The notes under the pieces are model-generated. The model was given only the letters and a program-made list of their open reading frames with translations, was not told where the DNA came from and did not search any database. The position numbers and the translations under genes are program-made. This document shows positions 25,368 to 33,585 of a stretch of DNA of 35,285 nt, in pieces (position 1 is the stretch's first letter; every line of letters starts with the position of its first letter). Origin of the DNA: Bacteroidota bacterium. Lineage in GTDB: Bacteria > Bacteroidota > Bacteroidia > Bacteroidales > VadinHA17. The stretch covers positions 1-35,285 of the forward strand of contig JAUVKW010000012.1 in assembly GCA_030596025.1 (NCBI GenBank), read 5' to 3'.

Positions 25368-25437
25368 AGTTTAAAACTAGAACCATTTCCTGTTATTGAA
25401 GTTTTAAGTTGTATTCGAAATAAAATTTAAAACTTCA
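25368..25437. promoter_or_regulatory. Repeated AAGTTTTAA-like sites and leader hairpin before the barrel gene
   Basis: AAAGTTTAAAACT (about 25368-25380) is followed by GAAGTTTTAA (25398-25407) and its exact inverse TTAAAACTTC (25427-25436), extended by one T-A pair. The last two can form an 11-bp stem with a ~19-nt loop ending 4 nt before the ATG at 25441. This looks like operator half-sites for the upstream AraC-type protein, or a leader hairpin limiting translation. A weak -7-like TACTTTTTG occurs nearby (about 25353). Confidence 0.45.
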
Positions 25438-25440
25438 GAT

Positions 25441-26793
25441 ATGATTAAGCGATGCTTATTATTAATAATGTTATGTCTGCTTGCAGCAGCTGCAAGCAGG
25501 GCACAGGGACTATTTGAAAGCGCACAGGAGGAACCGGACAAGAGCACAAATAGAGGGATAGAATTTAACGGATTTGCGCGGGGATCAGCTTTTGGAGGAA
25601 GTGAATCTTACGATTATTCGTCTGTATTCGGAGAGTTTTGTTTACAGGGAAAGTTTTCTCACGCTAATGCTTATTTATATTCCGATTTGCGATTTCGTGG
25701 AGGAATAAATTTTGATGAAGAGTATGTTGAATTTCAATTACGAGAAGTTTATGCAGGATATAATTCAGATAAATTTGATTTGTTTCTTGGAAACCAGATT
25801 ATAACATGGGGACGTGCCGACGGGTTCAACCCTACAAATAATATTACCCCAAATGACTATTTCTTCCTGACATCTGATATGGATGACCAAAAATTATCCA
25901 ACTTTATGTTGAGAATGAAATATCGCTTTAGCTCTGTTATTGACATTGAACTTATTGGCATTCCAGTCTATTCCTCATCTGTTTATCGTTTCGACCTGTT
26001 TGATTTGGGGGAAGGTGTAAGTTTTGGCGAAGCTGTTTTGCCTGAAAAATCATTCGGGAACGGTTCTGTTGCAACACGATTGAATTTTGAATTTTCAAAA
26101 ATCGGATTTTCTGTATCCTGGTTCAGTGGGTATGATCCCTTTTACGGATTTAATGTTGATTCGGTTGATTTTGCCACAGGCGAACCGGTAATCACAAATA
26201 CAGCAACACCCTATCAGAAAAATACCATAGGTGCAGATTTCACTTTGCCGGTTAATTCATGGATACTGAGAGGGGAAGCAGCATACAATATAACCACCGG
26301 TTATGAGCAGAACATGCATGTTCCAAATCCCGATATTGCCTATGTATTTGGTTTGGAACACGATTTTTGGGGAGTAACAACTATACTGCAATATGTAGGA
26401 AAATACACACTCGATTTTACAAAATTGCAAATGCCTGTATTAAGCGATTCATTTGATCCCTTAGCCCAAATGCAATACGCTGTGGAAATGATTAAATATG
26501 AATCGACATTATTCAACAGGAAGATGTTTTACCAGCAGGAAGAGACAAACCATGCTATTGTACTACTTCTGAGTAAAGCAATAGCCTACGATACCTGGAA
26601 TATTGAGCTTGGAGGATATTATAATATCACATCCGAAGAACTGATGATACGCCCTAAACTGACATGGAGAATAAGTGATGCCATTGCTGCTTCAATTGGA
26701 GGTTCTTATATGAGTGGCCCGGATAAGTCAATATTCGATTATTCAGCACCTGTGCTAAGTGGAACATTCATAGAATTAAAAGCAAGTTTCTAA
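25441..26793 (+). CDS. Outer-membrane beta-barrel protein (DUF1302-like) of the RND/LolA-like cluster
   Basis: 450 residues with a signal peptide (MIKRCLLLIMLCLLAAAASRAQ). The rest alternates amphipathic strands and ends in a terminal Phe (KASF), as outer-membrane barrels do. The segment FLGNQIITWGRADGFNPTN and NYFFLTSD-like sequence resemble DUF1302-type barrels that accompany RND exporters and DUF1329/LolA-like proteins in other bacteria. It probably provides the outer-membrane end of a trafficking route for lipids or hydrophobic compounds. It is the first gene of a three-gene run (19 nt to the RND gene). A simple porin is the alternative. Confidence 0.7.
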   Translation: MIKRCLLLIMLCLLAAAASRAQGLFESAQEEPDKSTNRGIEFNGFARGSAFGGSESYDYSSVFGEFCLQGKFSHANAYLYSDLRFRGGINFDEEYVEFQLREVYAGYNSDKFDLFLGNQIITWGRADGFNPTNNITPNDYFFLTSDMDDQKLSNFMLRMKYRFSSVIDIELIGIPVYSSSVYRFDLFDLGEGVSFGEAVLPEKSFGNGSVATRLNFEFSKIGFSVSWFSGYDPFYGFNVDSVDFATGEPVITNTATPYQKNTIGADFTLPVNSWILRGEAAYNITTGYEQNMHVPNPDIAYVFGLEHDFWGVTTILQYVGKYTLDFTKLQMPVLSDSFDPLAQMQYAVEMIKYESTLFNRKMFYQQEETNHAIVLLLSKAIAYDTWNIELGGYYNITSEELMIRPKLTWRISDAIAASIGGSYMSGPDKSIFDYSAPVLSGTFIELKASF

Positions 26794-26812
26794 TTTCTTA
26801 AAATATAAACAT

Positions 26813-29068
26813 ATGAATAAAGAAATATTCATAATAAGACATAAATGGCTGATAATAATCTTTACAATATCGATTGTGTTTTTATGCATCTTTCCTCTGA
26901 TGAATACGACCATTAATTCAGATTTAATGTCGTATCTACCTGATCATATGTCATCTAAAGTGAATAATGATAAAATTGAACAGGTTTTTGGGAAAAGCGA
27001 TCCCTTGCTGATTGTATTTGAAACAGATGACGTGTTAAACGACTCTACCTTGAGGCGTATTAAAGCTTTGAGCAAAGAGTTTAATCGCATGAAGGACTTT
27101 GATATGGTAATGTCGCTTTTCGATTCTAAAAGCATTAAAGGCGAAAACGGGGCAATGATTGTTAATCCGGTCATTAAAAGGATACCAAAATCTGAAAGTA
27201 AGAGGGAGAAGCTACGCGAAGAGATAAAAACAAATGAACTTGCCTATAAGCTTATAGTATCTGAAGATTTTCGATATACTATGATAATGCTGAATTCTGT
27301 CACAAAAAAAACAGATGCGGAACTGATGTCGGCAATATATGAGCTATTAGACAAATACCCTGGTAGCGAAACCGTTTTTATTAACGGACAGCCATATTTA
27401 CGGGCAGAAGCAAACCAGAAAATTTCTCGTGACTTTATGATTCTATTGCCTATAGCTATGGTGGTAATGTTTATTTTTCTTTGGATATCTTTTAAAGAAA
27501 AAAGAGGTGTTTTACTACCAATGTCAGTTGTTACAATCTCAATAATAATAGCAATGGCATCAATTCCGCTGTTTGGCTGGCAAATAAGCGTAATTGGAGT
27601 TTTGATTCCAATAATGATGATTGCAATAGCAAATAATTATGGAATCCATTTTATAATAAAATATCAGGAATTAAATGCCAGATATCCTGATATGACAATG
27701 AAACAGATTGTAAAAGAAGCAATTCTTTACCTGAAAAAACCTGTTATTCTAACTGGTTTAACTACAATTGTTGGAATAGCCGGCCTTGTAGCACACATAA
27801 TGATACCAGCCAAACAAATGGGAGTTGTTTCAGCTGTTGGTATCGCTTTTGCTTTGTTATTAAGTCTGACATTTATTCCTGCAATGATGCTCTTTTTTAA
27901 AAAGGGCAAGATTCAGAAAAGCTTTTCAGAGAAAAAAAACAGCTTTTTGAGTAAAATACTTACTGGCCTGGCTGGCTTTATATCAAAACGCCCGCGACAG
28001 GTTATTTATATTTTTGCAGCCTTTTTTATCCTTGTAGTATCAGGGGTTTACAAATTAAAGCTTGCATCTGATTTTGACGATATTTTACCAAAAAATCATC
28101 CCTTTAATATATCCTTGAATATTGCCAATGAATATTTTGGAGGCACTAAGAATATCAGCCTGATGTTTGAAGGAGATATGAAAGATCCGGAGATTCTGAA
28201 AAGAATGGATTTCTATGAGCAGGAACTTGAAAAAATGCCTGAAATAGGAAGTGTTACCTCAATTGCATCAATGATACGAATAATGAGTAAAGCAATTAAT
28301 GATCCTGAAGAAAAACTTTATGATAAGATTCCGGATTCCCGCGATGCAGTCGCACAATACCTTGAACTTTATTCAATGAGTGGTGATCCTGAAGATTTTG
28401 AAGACTTTGTTGATTTCGATTATACAAGGGCAGTTTTGTACATTCAATATCAGGCCGATGATATTAAAACAATGAACAAAATAATTGCTAAAGTAGAGTC
28501 ATTAACTGAAGATGATAAGAATATGTCGGTTATTGGAGGTTTCAGTCTTGTTGAAAAGGAACTTAGCCTGGCCACTGGTATAGGTCAGAAAAATTCTTTG
28601 ATTTTTGCATTTTTTGCAATTATGATACTCCTGATGATTATATTCAAAAGTAAAGCAGCAGGATTAATTGGCAGCCTTCCCTTACTATTTGCCGTGGTTT
28701 GCACATTTGGCTTAATGGGCTGGACAGGCATTGAGCTTAACATTGTTACTGCATTGCTCTCGTCAATATCTATAGGACTGGGTGTTGATTATACAATTCA
28801 TATATTCTGGCGATTAAAAACAGAGTTGAAAAGCGGTAAATCATATCCTGAAGCAATAGCTATCAGCTTAAAAACTACGGGTAGGGGAATCACGATTAAT
28901 GCTTTTTCGGTAATTGTTGGTTTCTCAATATTATTTTTATCGGCCTTTCCCTTAATTCAGTTTTTTGCATTCCTCATTATTATGTCGCTCCTGCTTTGTT
29001 TAATGTGCGCATTAATATTAATTCCGGCAATATGTATTCTTTTAAAACCCAAATTCCTGGAAAAATAA
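26813..29068 (+). CDS. RND/MMPL-family exporter
   Basis: 751 residues in two homologous halves. Each has one TM helix (about 13-32 and 395-415), a large periplasmic loop and five TM helices (about 210-360 and 585-745). The first-half loop includes SDLMSYLPDHMS, the second SDFDDILPKNHPF, as in COG1033-type MMPL/sterol-sensing-like exporters. The proton-relay motif is intact in the second half (SIGLGVDYTIHIFW) but reads AIANNYGIHFI in the first, so Asn replaces the usual Asp there. It should export a lipid or other hydrophobic cargo from the inner membrane to the LolA-like protein encoded 12 nt downstream. It is not a tripartite HAE1 pump: it is shorter and has no membrane-fusion partner. Confidence 0.9.
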   Translation: MNKEIFIIRHKWLIIIFTISIVFLCIFPLMNTTINSDLMSYLPDHMSSKVNNDKIEQVFGKSDPLLIVFETDDVLNDSTLRRIKALSKEFNRMKDFDMVMSLFDSKSIKGENGAMIVNPVIKRIPKSESKREKLREEIKTNELAYKLIVSEDFRYTMIMLNSVTKKTDAELMSAIYELLDKYPGSETVFINGQPYLRAEANQKISRDFMILLPIAMVVMFIFLWISFKEKRGVLLPMSVVTISIIIAMASIPLFGWQISVIGVLIPIMMIAIANNYGIHFIIKYQELNARYPDMTMKQIVKEAILYLKKPVILTGLTTIVGIAGLVAHIMIPAKQMGVVSAVGIAFALLLSLTFIPAMMLFFKKGKIQKSFSEKKNSFLSKILTGLAGFISKRPRQVIYIFAAFFILVVSGVYKLKLASDFDDILPKNHPFNISLNIANEYFGGTKNISLMFEGDMKDPEILKRMDFYEQELEKMPEIGSVTSIASMIRIMSKAINDPEEKLYDKIPDSRDAVAQYLELYSMSGDPEDFEDFVDFDYTRAVLYIQYQADDIKTMNKIIAKVESLTEDDKNMSVIGGFSLVEKELSLATGIGQKNSLIFAFFAIMILLMIIFKSKAAGLIGSLPLLFAVVCTFGLMGWTGIELNIVTALLSSISIGLGVDYTIHIFWRLKTELKSGKSYPEAIAISLKTTGRGITINAFSVIVGFSILFLSAFPLIQFFAFLIIMSLLLCLMCALILIPAICILLKPKFLEK

Positions 29069-29080
29069 AATATAAAAATC

Positions 29081-29854
29081 ATGAAAATAATTAGCCTGCT
29101 TTTAACAGCTGTTTTATTAGCTACTACAGCAAATGTATCCTCTCAGTCAGCAAGAGAAATTAGTGACAAAGCATCAGATCAGATTGACTTTAAGGCTATG
29201 GAAATGACATTGACCTTAAAAATATACGATGCAAAAGGAAGGGAGCGTATACGCAAGATAACTACTGCCAGTAAAAAATTCGGAGAGATAAATAAGACAA
29301 TCATGAAGATCACTGCCCCGGCCGATGTTAAAGGCACAGCAGTGCTAATATACGACCAAAAAAATAAAGCTGACGATATGTGGATCTATATGCCTGCATT
29401 GCGTAAAACACGGCGAATATTAAGCAGCGAGAAAGGCAAAAGTTTTATGAGTTCAGAATTTACGAATGCAGATATGAGCAAGCCAAATATGGATGACTTT
29501 GAATACAAAATCCTGTCTTCAGAAACATACAATGATCATTTGTGCTGGCAGATTGAGACCGGCTGTAAAAACGAAGATATTGAAGATGAAAACGGATATA
29601 GTAAAAAAATTGTCTGGATAGAAAAAGGGACTTATCTCTGTTTTAAAATTGAATTCTATGATTTTGAAGGCGAGCTTTTTAAGATACAATACATGGAACA
29701 ATATAAAAAGCAATCAAATGCTAAATATTTTGCCTTTTATATGAAGATGGAGAATATAGAAAATGGCAGGGAATCGATTATGACTATTGATAAGTTTCAA
29801 ATAGGATCGAATCTTAATGAAAGCATCTTTGCCCCGGCAATGCTGGATAAATAG
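29081..29854 (+). CDS. LolA-like outer-membrane lipoprotein-sorting protein
   Basis: 257 residues with a signal peptide (MKIISLLLTAVLLATTANVSSQ). The mature part follows the LolA_like (PF17131-type) pattern: beta strands KAMEMTLTLKIYDAKGRERIRKI, then DMWIYMPALRKTRRILSSEK, GKSFMSSEFTNADMS and FEYKILSSETY. The end is LNESIFAPAMLDK. Such half-open beta barrels bind acyl chains in the periplasm. Encoded directly after the RND exporter, it is probably the periplasmic acceptor or carrier handing cargo to the outer-membrane barrel. A short 3' remnant of a similar gene occurs about 300 bp downstream. Confidence 0.88.
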   Translation: MKIISLLLTAVLLATTANVSSQSAREISDKASDQIDFKAMEMTLTLKIYDAKGRERIRKITTASKKFGEINKTIMKITAPADVKGTAVLIYDQKNKADDMWIYMPALRKTRRILSSEKGKSFMSSEFTNADMSKPNMDDFEYKILSSETYNDHLCWQIETGCKNEDIEDENGYSKKIVWIEKGTYLCFKIEFYDFEGELFKIQYMEQYKKQSNAKYFAFYMKMENIENGRESIMTIDKFQIGSNLNESIFAPAMLDK

Positions 29855-30068
29855 TTGATCCTTAAAAGGTGAAGTATGTTAGTTGATTGTAGCCAACAAC
29901 TATTCTTCTATTTTCCGAACCAATACCAATCCAATAATCTTGATTGACACATAGTTTGCCTAATAATGATAAATCGTGTTGCTTCTTGGGTGTAGCGCCT
30001 AAAACTAAAAGTAGTTAAGTCAAAAATTATGAAGACATGAAGTTGTGAAGGTGAGTTGGAAAAAACAG

Positions 30069-30088
30069 CACCAGGCTTCAGCCTGGTG
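30069..30088. terminator. Perfect 8-bp hairpin with 4-nt loop
   Basis: CACCAGGC/GCCTGGTG around TTCA. It lies between the end of the LolA-like gene and the convergent DDAH-like gene. An A-run precedes it (GGAAAAAACAG), which would read as a T-run for minus-strand transcription. The same core (GGCTTCAGCC-like) recurs at 22085 in a different spacer. Confidence 0.45.
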
Positions 30089-30147
30089 TTAAGGCATAAG
30101 TATGAGTCAGGTTTTGGCGCAAATTTTGCCTTGTGCTAAACCTATAG

Positions 30148-30234
30148 ATATGCCCGGGTGAAAGGTTTATTGAAGGCTGCAAAATTTGTGACAAAACCGA
30201 AAGTACACTTGCCCCGGCAGTGCTCGAAGAATAG
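30148..30234 (+). pseudogene. 3'-terminal remnant of a LolA-like gene
   Basis: An open stretch ends TESTLAPAVLEE followed by TAG, against NESIFAPAMLDK followed by TAG at the end of the intact LolA-like gene. Upstream, ERFIEG weakly matches the DKFQIG of the intact gene, and then an in-frame TAG at 30145 closes it. No start or signal peptide remains. This suggests a former second copy, now deleted except for its end. Confidence 0.5.
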
Positions 30235-30255
30235 GATATACCAATAACTAATCTT

Positions 30256-31017
30256 TCAAAATCTTAAGGATAGACAGCTTAAGCCACCATCCAGCTTTCG
30301 GAATTCAGATACATCAAGTTCTATTATCGGGTAAGCAGCACCTTCTATGATTTTTCGTGCTTTTGGATATCCTTTTGGTATCAATACCCTGCCATTTACC
30401 CATATGCAATTAGCTGCATAACTTTCATCATTATCAATTTTCAGAATATTAAATTTTTGAAATTCGACTATTGACAAAAATTCACCACAAACAACTAAAT
30501 TGTTTTTCTCTAAATATGCCAGGCCTGTTTTCAAGTGAAGTACTTTTTCTAAACTAATCATGGAGCCGGTCATGCCATATTTCTGCAGGTACTTAATGAC
30601 TTGCCTGGCTCCGTTCTCATTCGTTCTCTCAGATAAGCCAATATAAAAATGTGAGCCTGTCATCATTATGTCGCCGGCTTCCACCGTTCCTGGCTCTCTT
30701 ATTTCTTCGATATTGGTGAAATACTCTTTCAGCATCTCTTTTATTTCAGCAGTTTCTCCTTTACGTGAAGGTGCTCCGGGATTTGTTATAATTGCACAAT
30801 CTTTTGTTAGCAATGCCACATCTTCAATAAATGTTGAATCAGGAAACTGTTCATCTGCATTTAACACCAGTACTTCTAATCCACACTCTCTCAGTGCCTT
30901 TACATATTCAGAATGTTGGACAAGTGCCAGTTCATAGTTTGGAACTCCAGATTCTGCGGTAGTCAAACCATTTACCATACTTTTTCCTGGTATTCTTACA
31001 ATTGCTCTTCTAAACAT
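30256..31017 (-). CDS. Dimethylarginine dimethylaminohydrolase (DDAH)-like enzyme
   Basis: 253 residues, the usual bacterial DDAH length. Family landmarks are FPDSTFIEDVAL (D60, E65, D66), NPGAPSRKGE (R85), EAGDIMMTG, VLHLKTGLAYL (H161) and a C-terminal LDGGLSCLSLRF with nucleophile C248. These positions fall within one residue of those I recall for the Pseudomonas enzyme. The reaction would be hydrolysis of N-methylated arginine to citrulline and methylamine or dimethylamine. The protein is cytoplasmic (no signal). It is divergent by 140 bp from a methyltransferase-permease operon, whose permease resembles an arginine/agmatine antiporter, which supports methylarginine use. A plain arginine-modifying relative is the alternative. 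Confidence 0.88.
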   Translation of the reverse strand: MFRRAIVRIPGKSMVNGLTTAESGVPNYELALVQHSEYVKALRECGLEVLVLNADEQFPDSTFIEDVALLTKDCAIITNPGAPSRKGETAEIKEMLKEYFTNIEEIREPGTVEAGDIMMTGSHFYIGLSERTNENGARQVIKYLQKYGMTGSMISLEKVLHLKTGLAYLEKNNLVVCGEFLSIVEFQKFNILKIDNDESYAANCIWVNGRVLIPKGYPKARKIIEGAAYPIIELDVSEFRKLDGGLSCLSLRF

Positions 31018-31157
31018 AATTTTCTTTTGAAGATAGTCTTAATTCTTATGCAAATACTTTCTATATTTAGTTTTGATTCTTGAGGGCTGAATATTTTAAC
31101 CATGGGCCAGTGGAAGCAAAAGACAATTTGAATTAGTAAACACACTTAGTTTGAATT

Positions 31158-32051
31158 ATGAGAAGTATAATGGAACGTTTAGGAAGGGGAGGTGTAATGC
31201 TGGCTGACGGGGCCTGGGGGACACTGCTTCATGAAATGGGACTGAGGCCCGGAGAATGCCCGGAATTATGGAATATAGAAAGGAGAGATAAGGTGGCGAA
31301 GATAGCAGAGAAGTATGTTCTTGCCGGGGCAGAAATAATAGGAACAAACAGCTTTGGAGCCTCTTCTGTTAAATTGGGAATGTATGGCCTTGATACTATG
31401 GCAGAAGAGATAAATATTGAGGCTGCACGAATATCAAAAGAGGCTGCCGGTACAGAAAGATTCGTATTTGGCTCAATGGGTCCCACCGGAAAGATATTAA
31501 TGATGGGAGATATAAGCTCTGAGGAGCTTTTCAAGTCCTTTGTTGAACAGGCAAAAGCACTACAATCCGGAGGTGCCGATGTCTTGCTTATAGAAACAAT
31601 GACTGCTTCAGATGAAGCGCTCCTGGCACTCAATGCAGCTAAAGAAAACACATCACTACCGGTAGCTGTATGTTTTACTTTCGACAAAACAGCGAACAAT
31701 GAATACAGAACAATTATGGGCGTATCTCCGGTGGAGTTTTGCCACAATATGGTGTCGGCCGGTGCTGATATAATTGGAACAAACTGTGGGAACGGAATGC
31801 AGGGCATTATTGAGATATGCCGGGAGATAAGAAACTATAATAAAGAAATCCCCCTTATGGCCCAGGCAAATGCAGGAATGCCTGAATACAGGGATGGGAA
31901 GAGCATCTTCCCTGAAGGACCCGAAGAAATGGCCTCAAAAATTGATGCACTTATTGAAACGGGAGTAAATATTATTGGTGGTTGCTGCGGAACAGGACCT
32001 GCCCACATCAAACTATTTGCTGAAAGAATATCTAATTTTATGCAGAGATGA
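31158..32051 (+). CDS. Homocysteine S-methyltransferase family protein
   Basis: 297 residues matching the homocysteine-binding TIM barrel of MetH/BHMT-type enzymes. Motifs are MLADGAWGTLLHEMGL, GAEIIGTNSFGAS, GSMGPTG, LLIETMT, GTNCGNGMQ (C210) and IIGGCCGTGPAHI (C276, C277). The three cysteines are the expected zinc ligands that activate homocysteine. No cobalamin or folate domain is attached, so a methyl-corrinoid protein or a methylated small molecule must be the donor. It is first in a run with an MttB-family methyltransferase (54 nt apart) and a permease, so it probably receives the methyl group released there and makes methionine. A start at the second Met (31170) is possible. Confidence 0.9.
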   Translation: MRSIMERLGRGGVMLADGAWGTLLHEMGLRPGECPELWNIERRDKVAKIAEKYVLAGAEIIGTNSFGASSVKLGMYGLDTMAEEINIEAARISKEAAGTERFVFGSMGPTGKILMMGDISSEELFKSFVEQAKALQSGGADVLLIETMTASDEALLALNAAKENTSLPVAVCFTFDKTANNEYRTIMGVSPVEFCHNMVSAGADIIGTNCGNGMQGIIEICREIRNYNKEIPLMAQANAGMPEYRDGKSIFPEGPEEMASKIDALIETGVNIIGGCCGTGPAHIKLFAERISNFMQR

Positions 32052-32105
32052 CTATGGGCTTCGAATATACCATAAGTGCAGAGGAAAAAGAGTAATTTTA
32101 TCAAT

Positions 32106-33551
32106 ATGAAAGACAAAAGCACTGGAATACATGTTAAGCCACATCTGAGTATGATGACCGCTGAGCAGGTGGAGCTGGTTCATAAGTATTCACTCGAGAT
32201 ACTTTCCCATACAGGGATTAGGGTGGATTCAGATACTGCCAGGGATATTTTTGCAAGGTCTGAAGCTGTAAGCATACAGGGCAATATTGTTAAAATACAG
32301 TCTGAACTGGTTGATTTTGCTATAAAAGTGGCACCTTCCTCTGTTGAGATCTTTGATACAGCTGCCATGCCGGCTTTTATTCTTGGAGAAGGGCAGGGAG
32401 ATGATACCCATTTTGGCATTGGCGTAACTAATACTGAGTTCCAGGAAATTGATAATGATGCAGTAGTTAAGTTCAGGAGAAAACATAGCAGGTTATCAGC
32501 AAGATTAGGGGATTTACTTACTAATTTTGATATGGTTTCCACTATAGGCATACCTTCAGATGTCCCCGCTGCCGGCATAGACCTGTATAACTGCCTCGAT
32601 ATTTATGCCAATACCTCCAAGCCACAGGTAGCCCTGATATCAGAAGAAGGTAATATCAGGCGGGTATTTGATCTGCTCGAACATCTGCATGGGGATATTT
32701 CGGAACGTCCGTTCATAATCCCTTATTTCAATCCCATTACACCCCTTGTATTGAATGCTGCAACATCTGATAAGATAATAGCAAGCATTAAAAGGGGACT
32801 TCCTTTTATGTATTCAAATTACAGTATGTATGGAGCTACCACACCTGCTACAGAAGCCGGGACTCTATGTCTTCTGAATGCAGAGCTTCTCGCAGGACTT
32901 GTATTCAGCCAGCTTGTGAAGGAAGGAAGTCCTGTAATACTGGGAAGCCTGCCTGCAGCTTTTAACATGAGGTCTATGGGAAGTTATTATACTTCTTCAT
33001 CATACCTGATGAACCTTGCCTGTGCAGAGATGATGAAACATTATTCACTTCCCCACTGTGGAAGCTCGGGTAGCGGAAATGCCTGGGGTGCTGACCTGAT
33101 AGCTTCAGGTGAGTTGTGGCTTAATCACCTGAGTTCTATCCTTGGCAAAGTTGGATGTGCACCTTTTGTGGGAGGTAATTTTGATTCAATGGCATTTTCA
33201 CCTTCCATGGTGGTATTGTCAGATCATGTGATATCTAAGGCCAGGCAATTTGCAAAAGGATTTTCTCTGGATAGGGGAAGTGCTAATTTGGAAGATATAC
33301 ATTCGGTGTCCCATGGGGGAAACTACCTTACCTCCGAATCTACACTGGCTTCCATGTCTGATCTCTCAGTGAATAAGGATATATGGCCTTCTCTCAAGCT
33401 TGACAGCTGGAGAGAGAAATCTATGCCCGGTGCTGACAAGTTGCTGCGGGAAAGAAGTAGTGAACTGTTTGAAAAAGCTCGTCTTTTATCAGAGGAGGGG
33501 ACAGAGATAATAAACAAAGGGGAAGAATATATTGCTTCATTGCTAAAATAA
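32106..33551 (+). CDS. MttB-family (non-pyrrolysine) quaternary-amine methyltransferase
   Basis: 481 residues from the ATG at 32106; a GTG at 32076 would add ten residues of low coding quality. It matches the trimethylamine methyltransferase MttB superfamily (COG5598-like): LSMMTAEQVELVHKYSLEILSHTGI near the N-terminus, STIGIPSDVPA, then PHCGSSGSGNAWGADLIASGE, CAPFVGGNFDSMAFS and a late VSHGGNYLTSESTL. The frame has no in-frame TAG, so it is not a pyrrolysine enzyme and should resemble MtgB/MtpB/MtcB-type demethylases of betaines. Those transfer methyl to a separate corrinoid protein, not encoded in this window. The neighbouring homocysteine methyltransferase is a plausible acceptor enzyme. 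Confidence 0.85.
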   Translation: MKDKSTGIHVKPHLSMMTAEQVELVHKYSLEILSHTGIRVDSDTARDIFARSEAVSIQGNIVKIQSELVDFAIKVAPSSVEIFDTAAMPAFILGEGQGDDTHFGIGVTNTEFQEIDNDAVVKFRRKHSRLSARLGDLLTNFDMVSTIGIPSDVPAAGIDLYNCLDIYANTSKPQVALISEEGNIRRVFDLLEHLHGDISERPFIIPYFNPITPLVLNAATSDKIIASIKRGLPFMYSNYSMYGATTPATEAGTLCLLNAELLAGLVFSQLVKEGSPVILGSLPAAFNMRSMGSYYTSSSYLMNLACAEMMKHYSLPHCGSSGSGNAWGADLIASGELWLNHLSSILGKVGCAPFVGGNFDSMAFSPSMVVLSDHVISKARQFAKGFSLDRGSANLEDIHSVSHGGNYLTSESTLASMSDLSVNKDIWPSLKLDSWREKSMPGADKLLRERSSELFEKARLLSEEGTEIINKGEEYIASLLK

Positions 33552-33585
33552 TTATTTTCATTTTCCTGTAGCCTTAATTAAGAAT

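Larger units (their letters stand above)
29855..30255. other. Gene-free spacer with hairpin and gene remnant
   Basis: This 401-bp spacer follows the LolA-like gene. It holds a hairpin CACCAGGC-TTCA-GCCTGGTG (30069-30088), probably a bidirectional terminator-like structure, and the remnant at 30148-30234. I see nothing else coding. Confidence 0.55.

Noticed and set aside
31229-31807. 192-codon minus-strand open frame opposite the homocysteine methyltransferase
   Set aside because: The plus frame carries the zinc cysteine motifs; the minus frame shows no domain.
32106-33551. Pyrrolysine-type MttB with in-frame TAG
   Set aside because: The frame is open without any TAG through the whole family-length protein.
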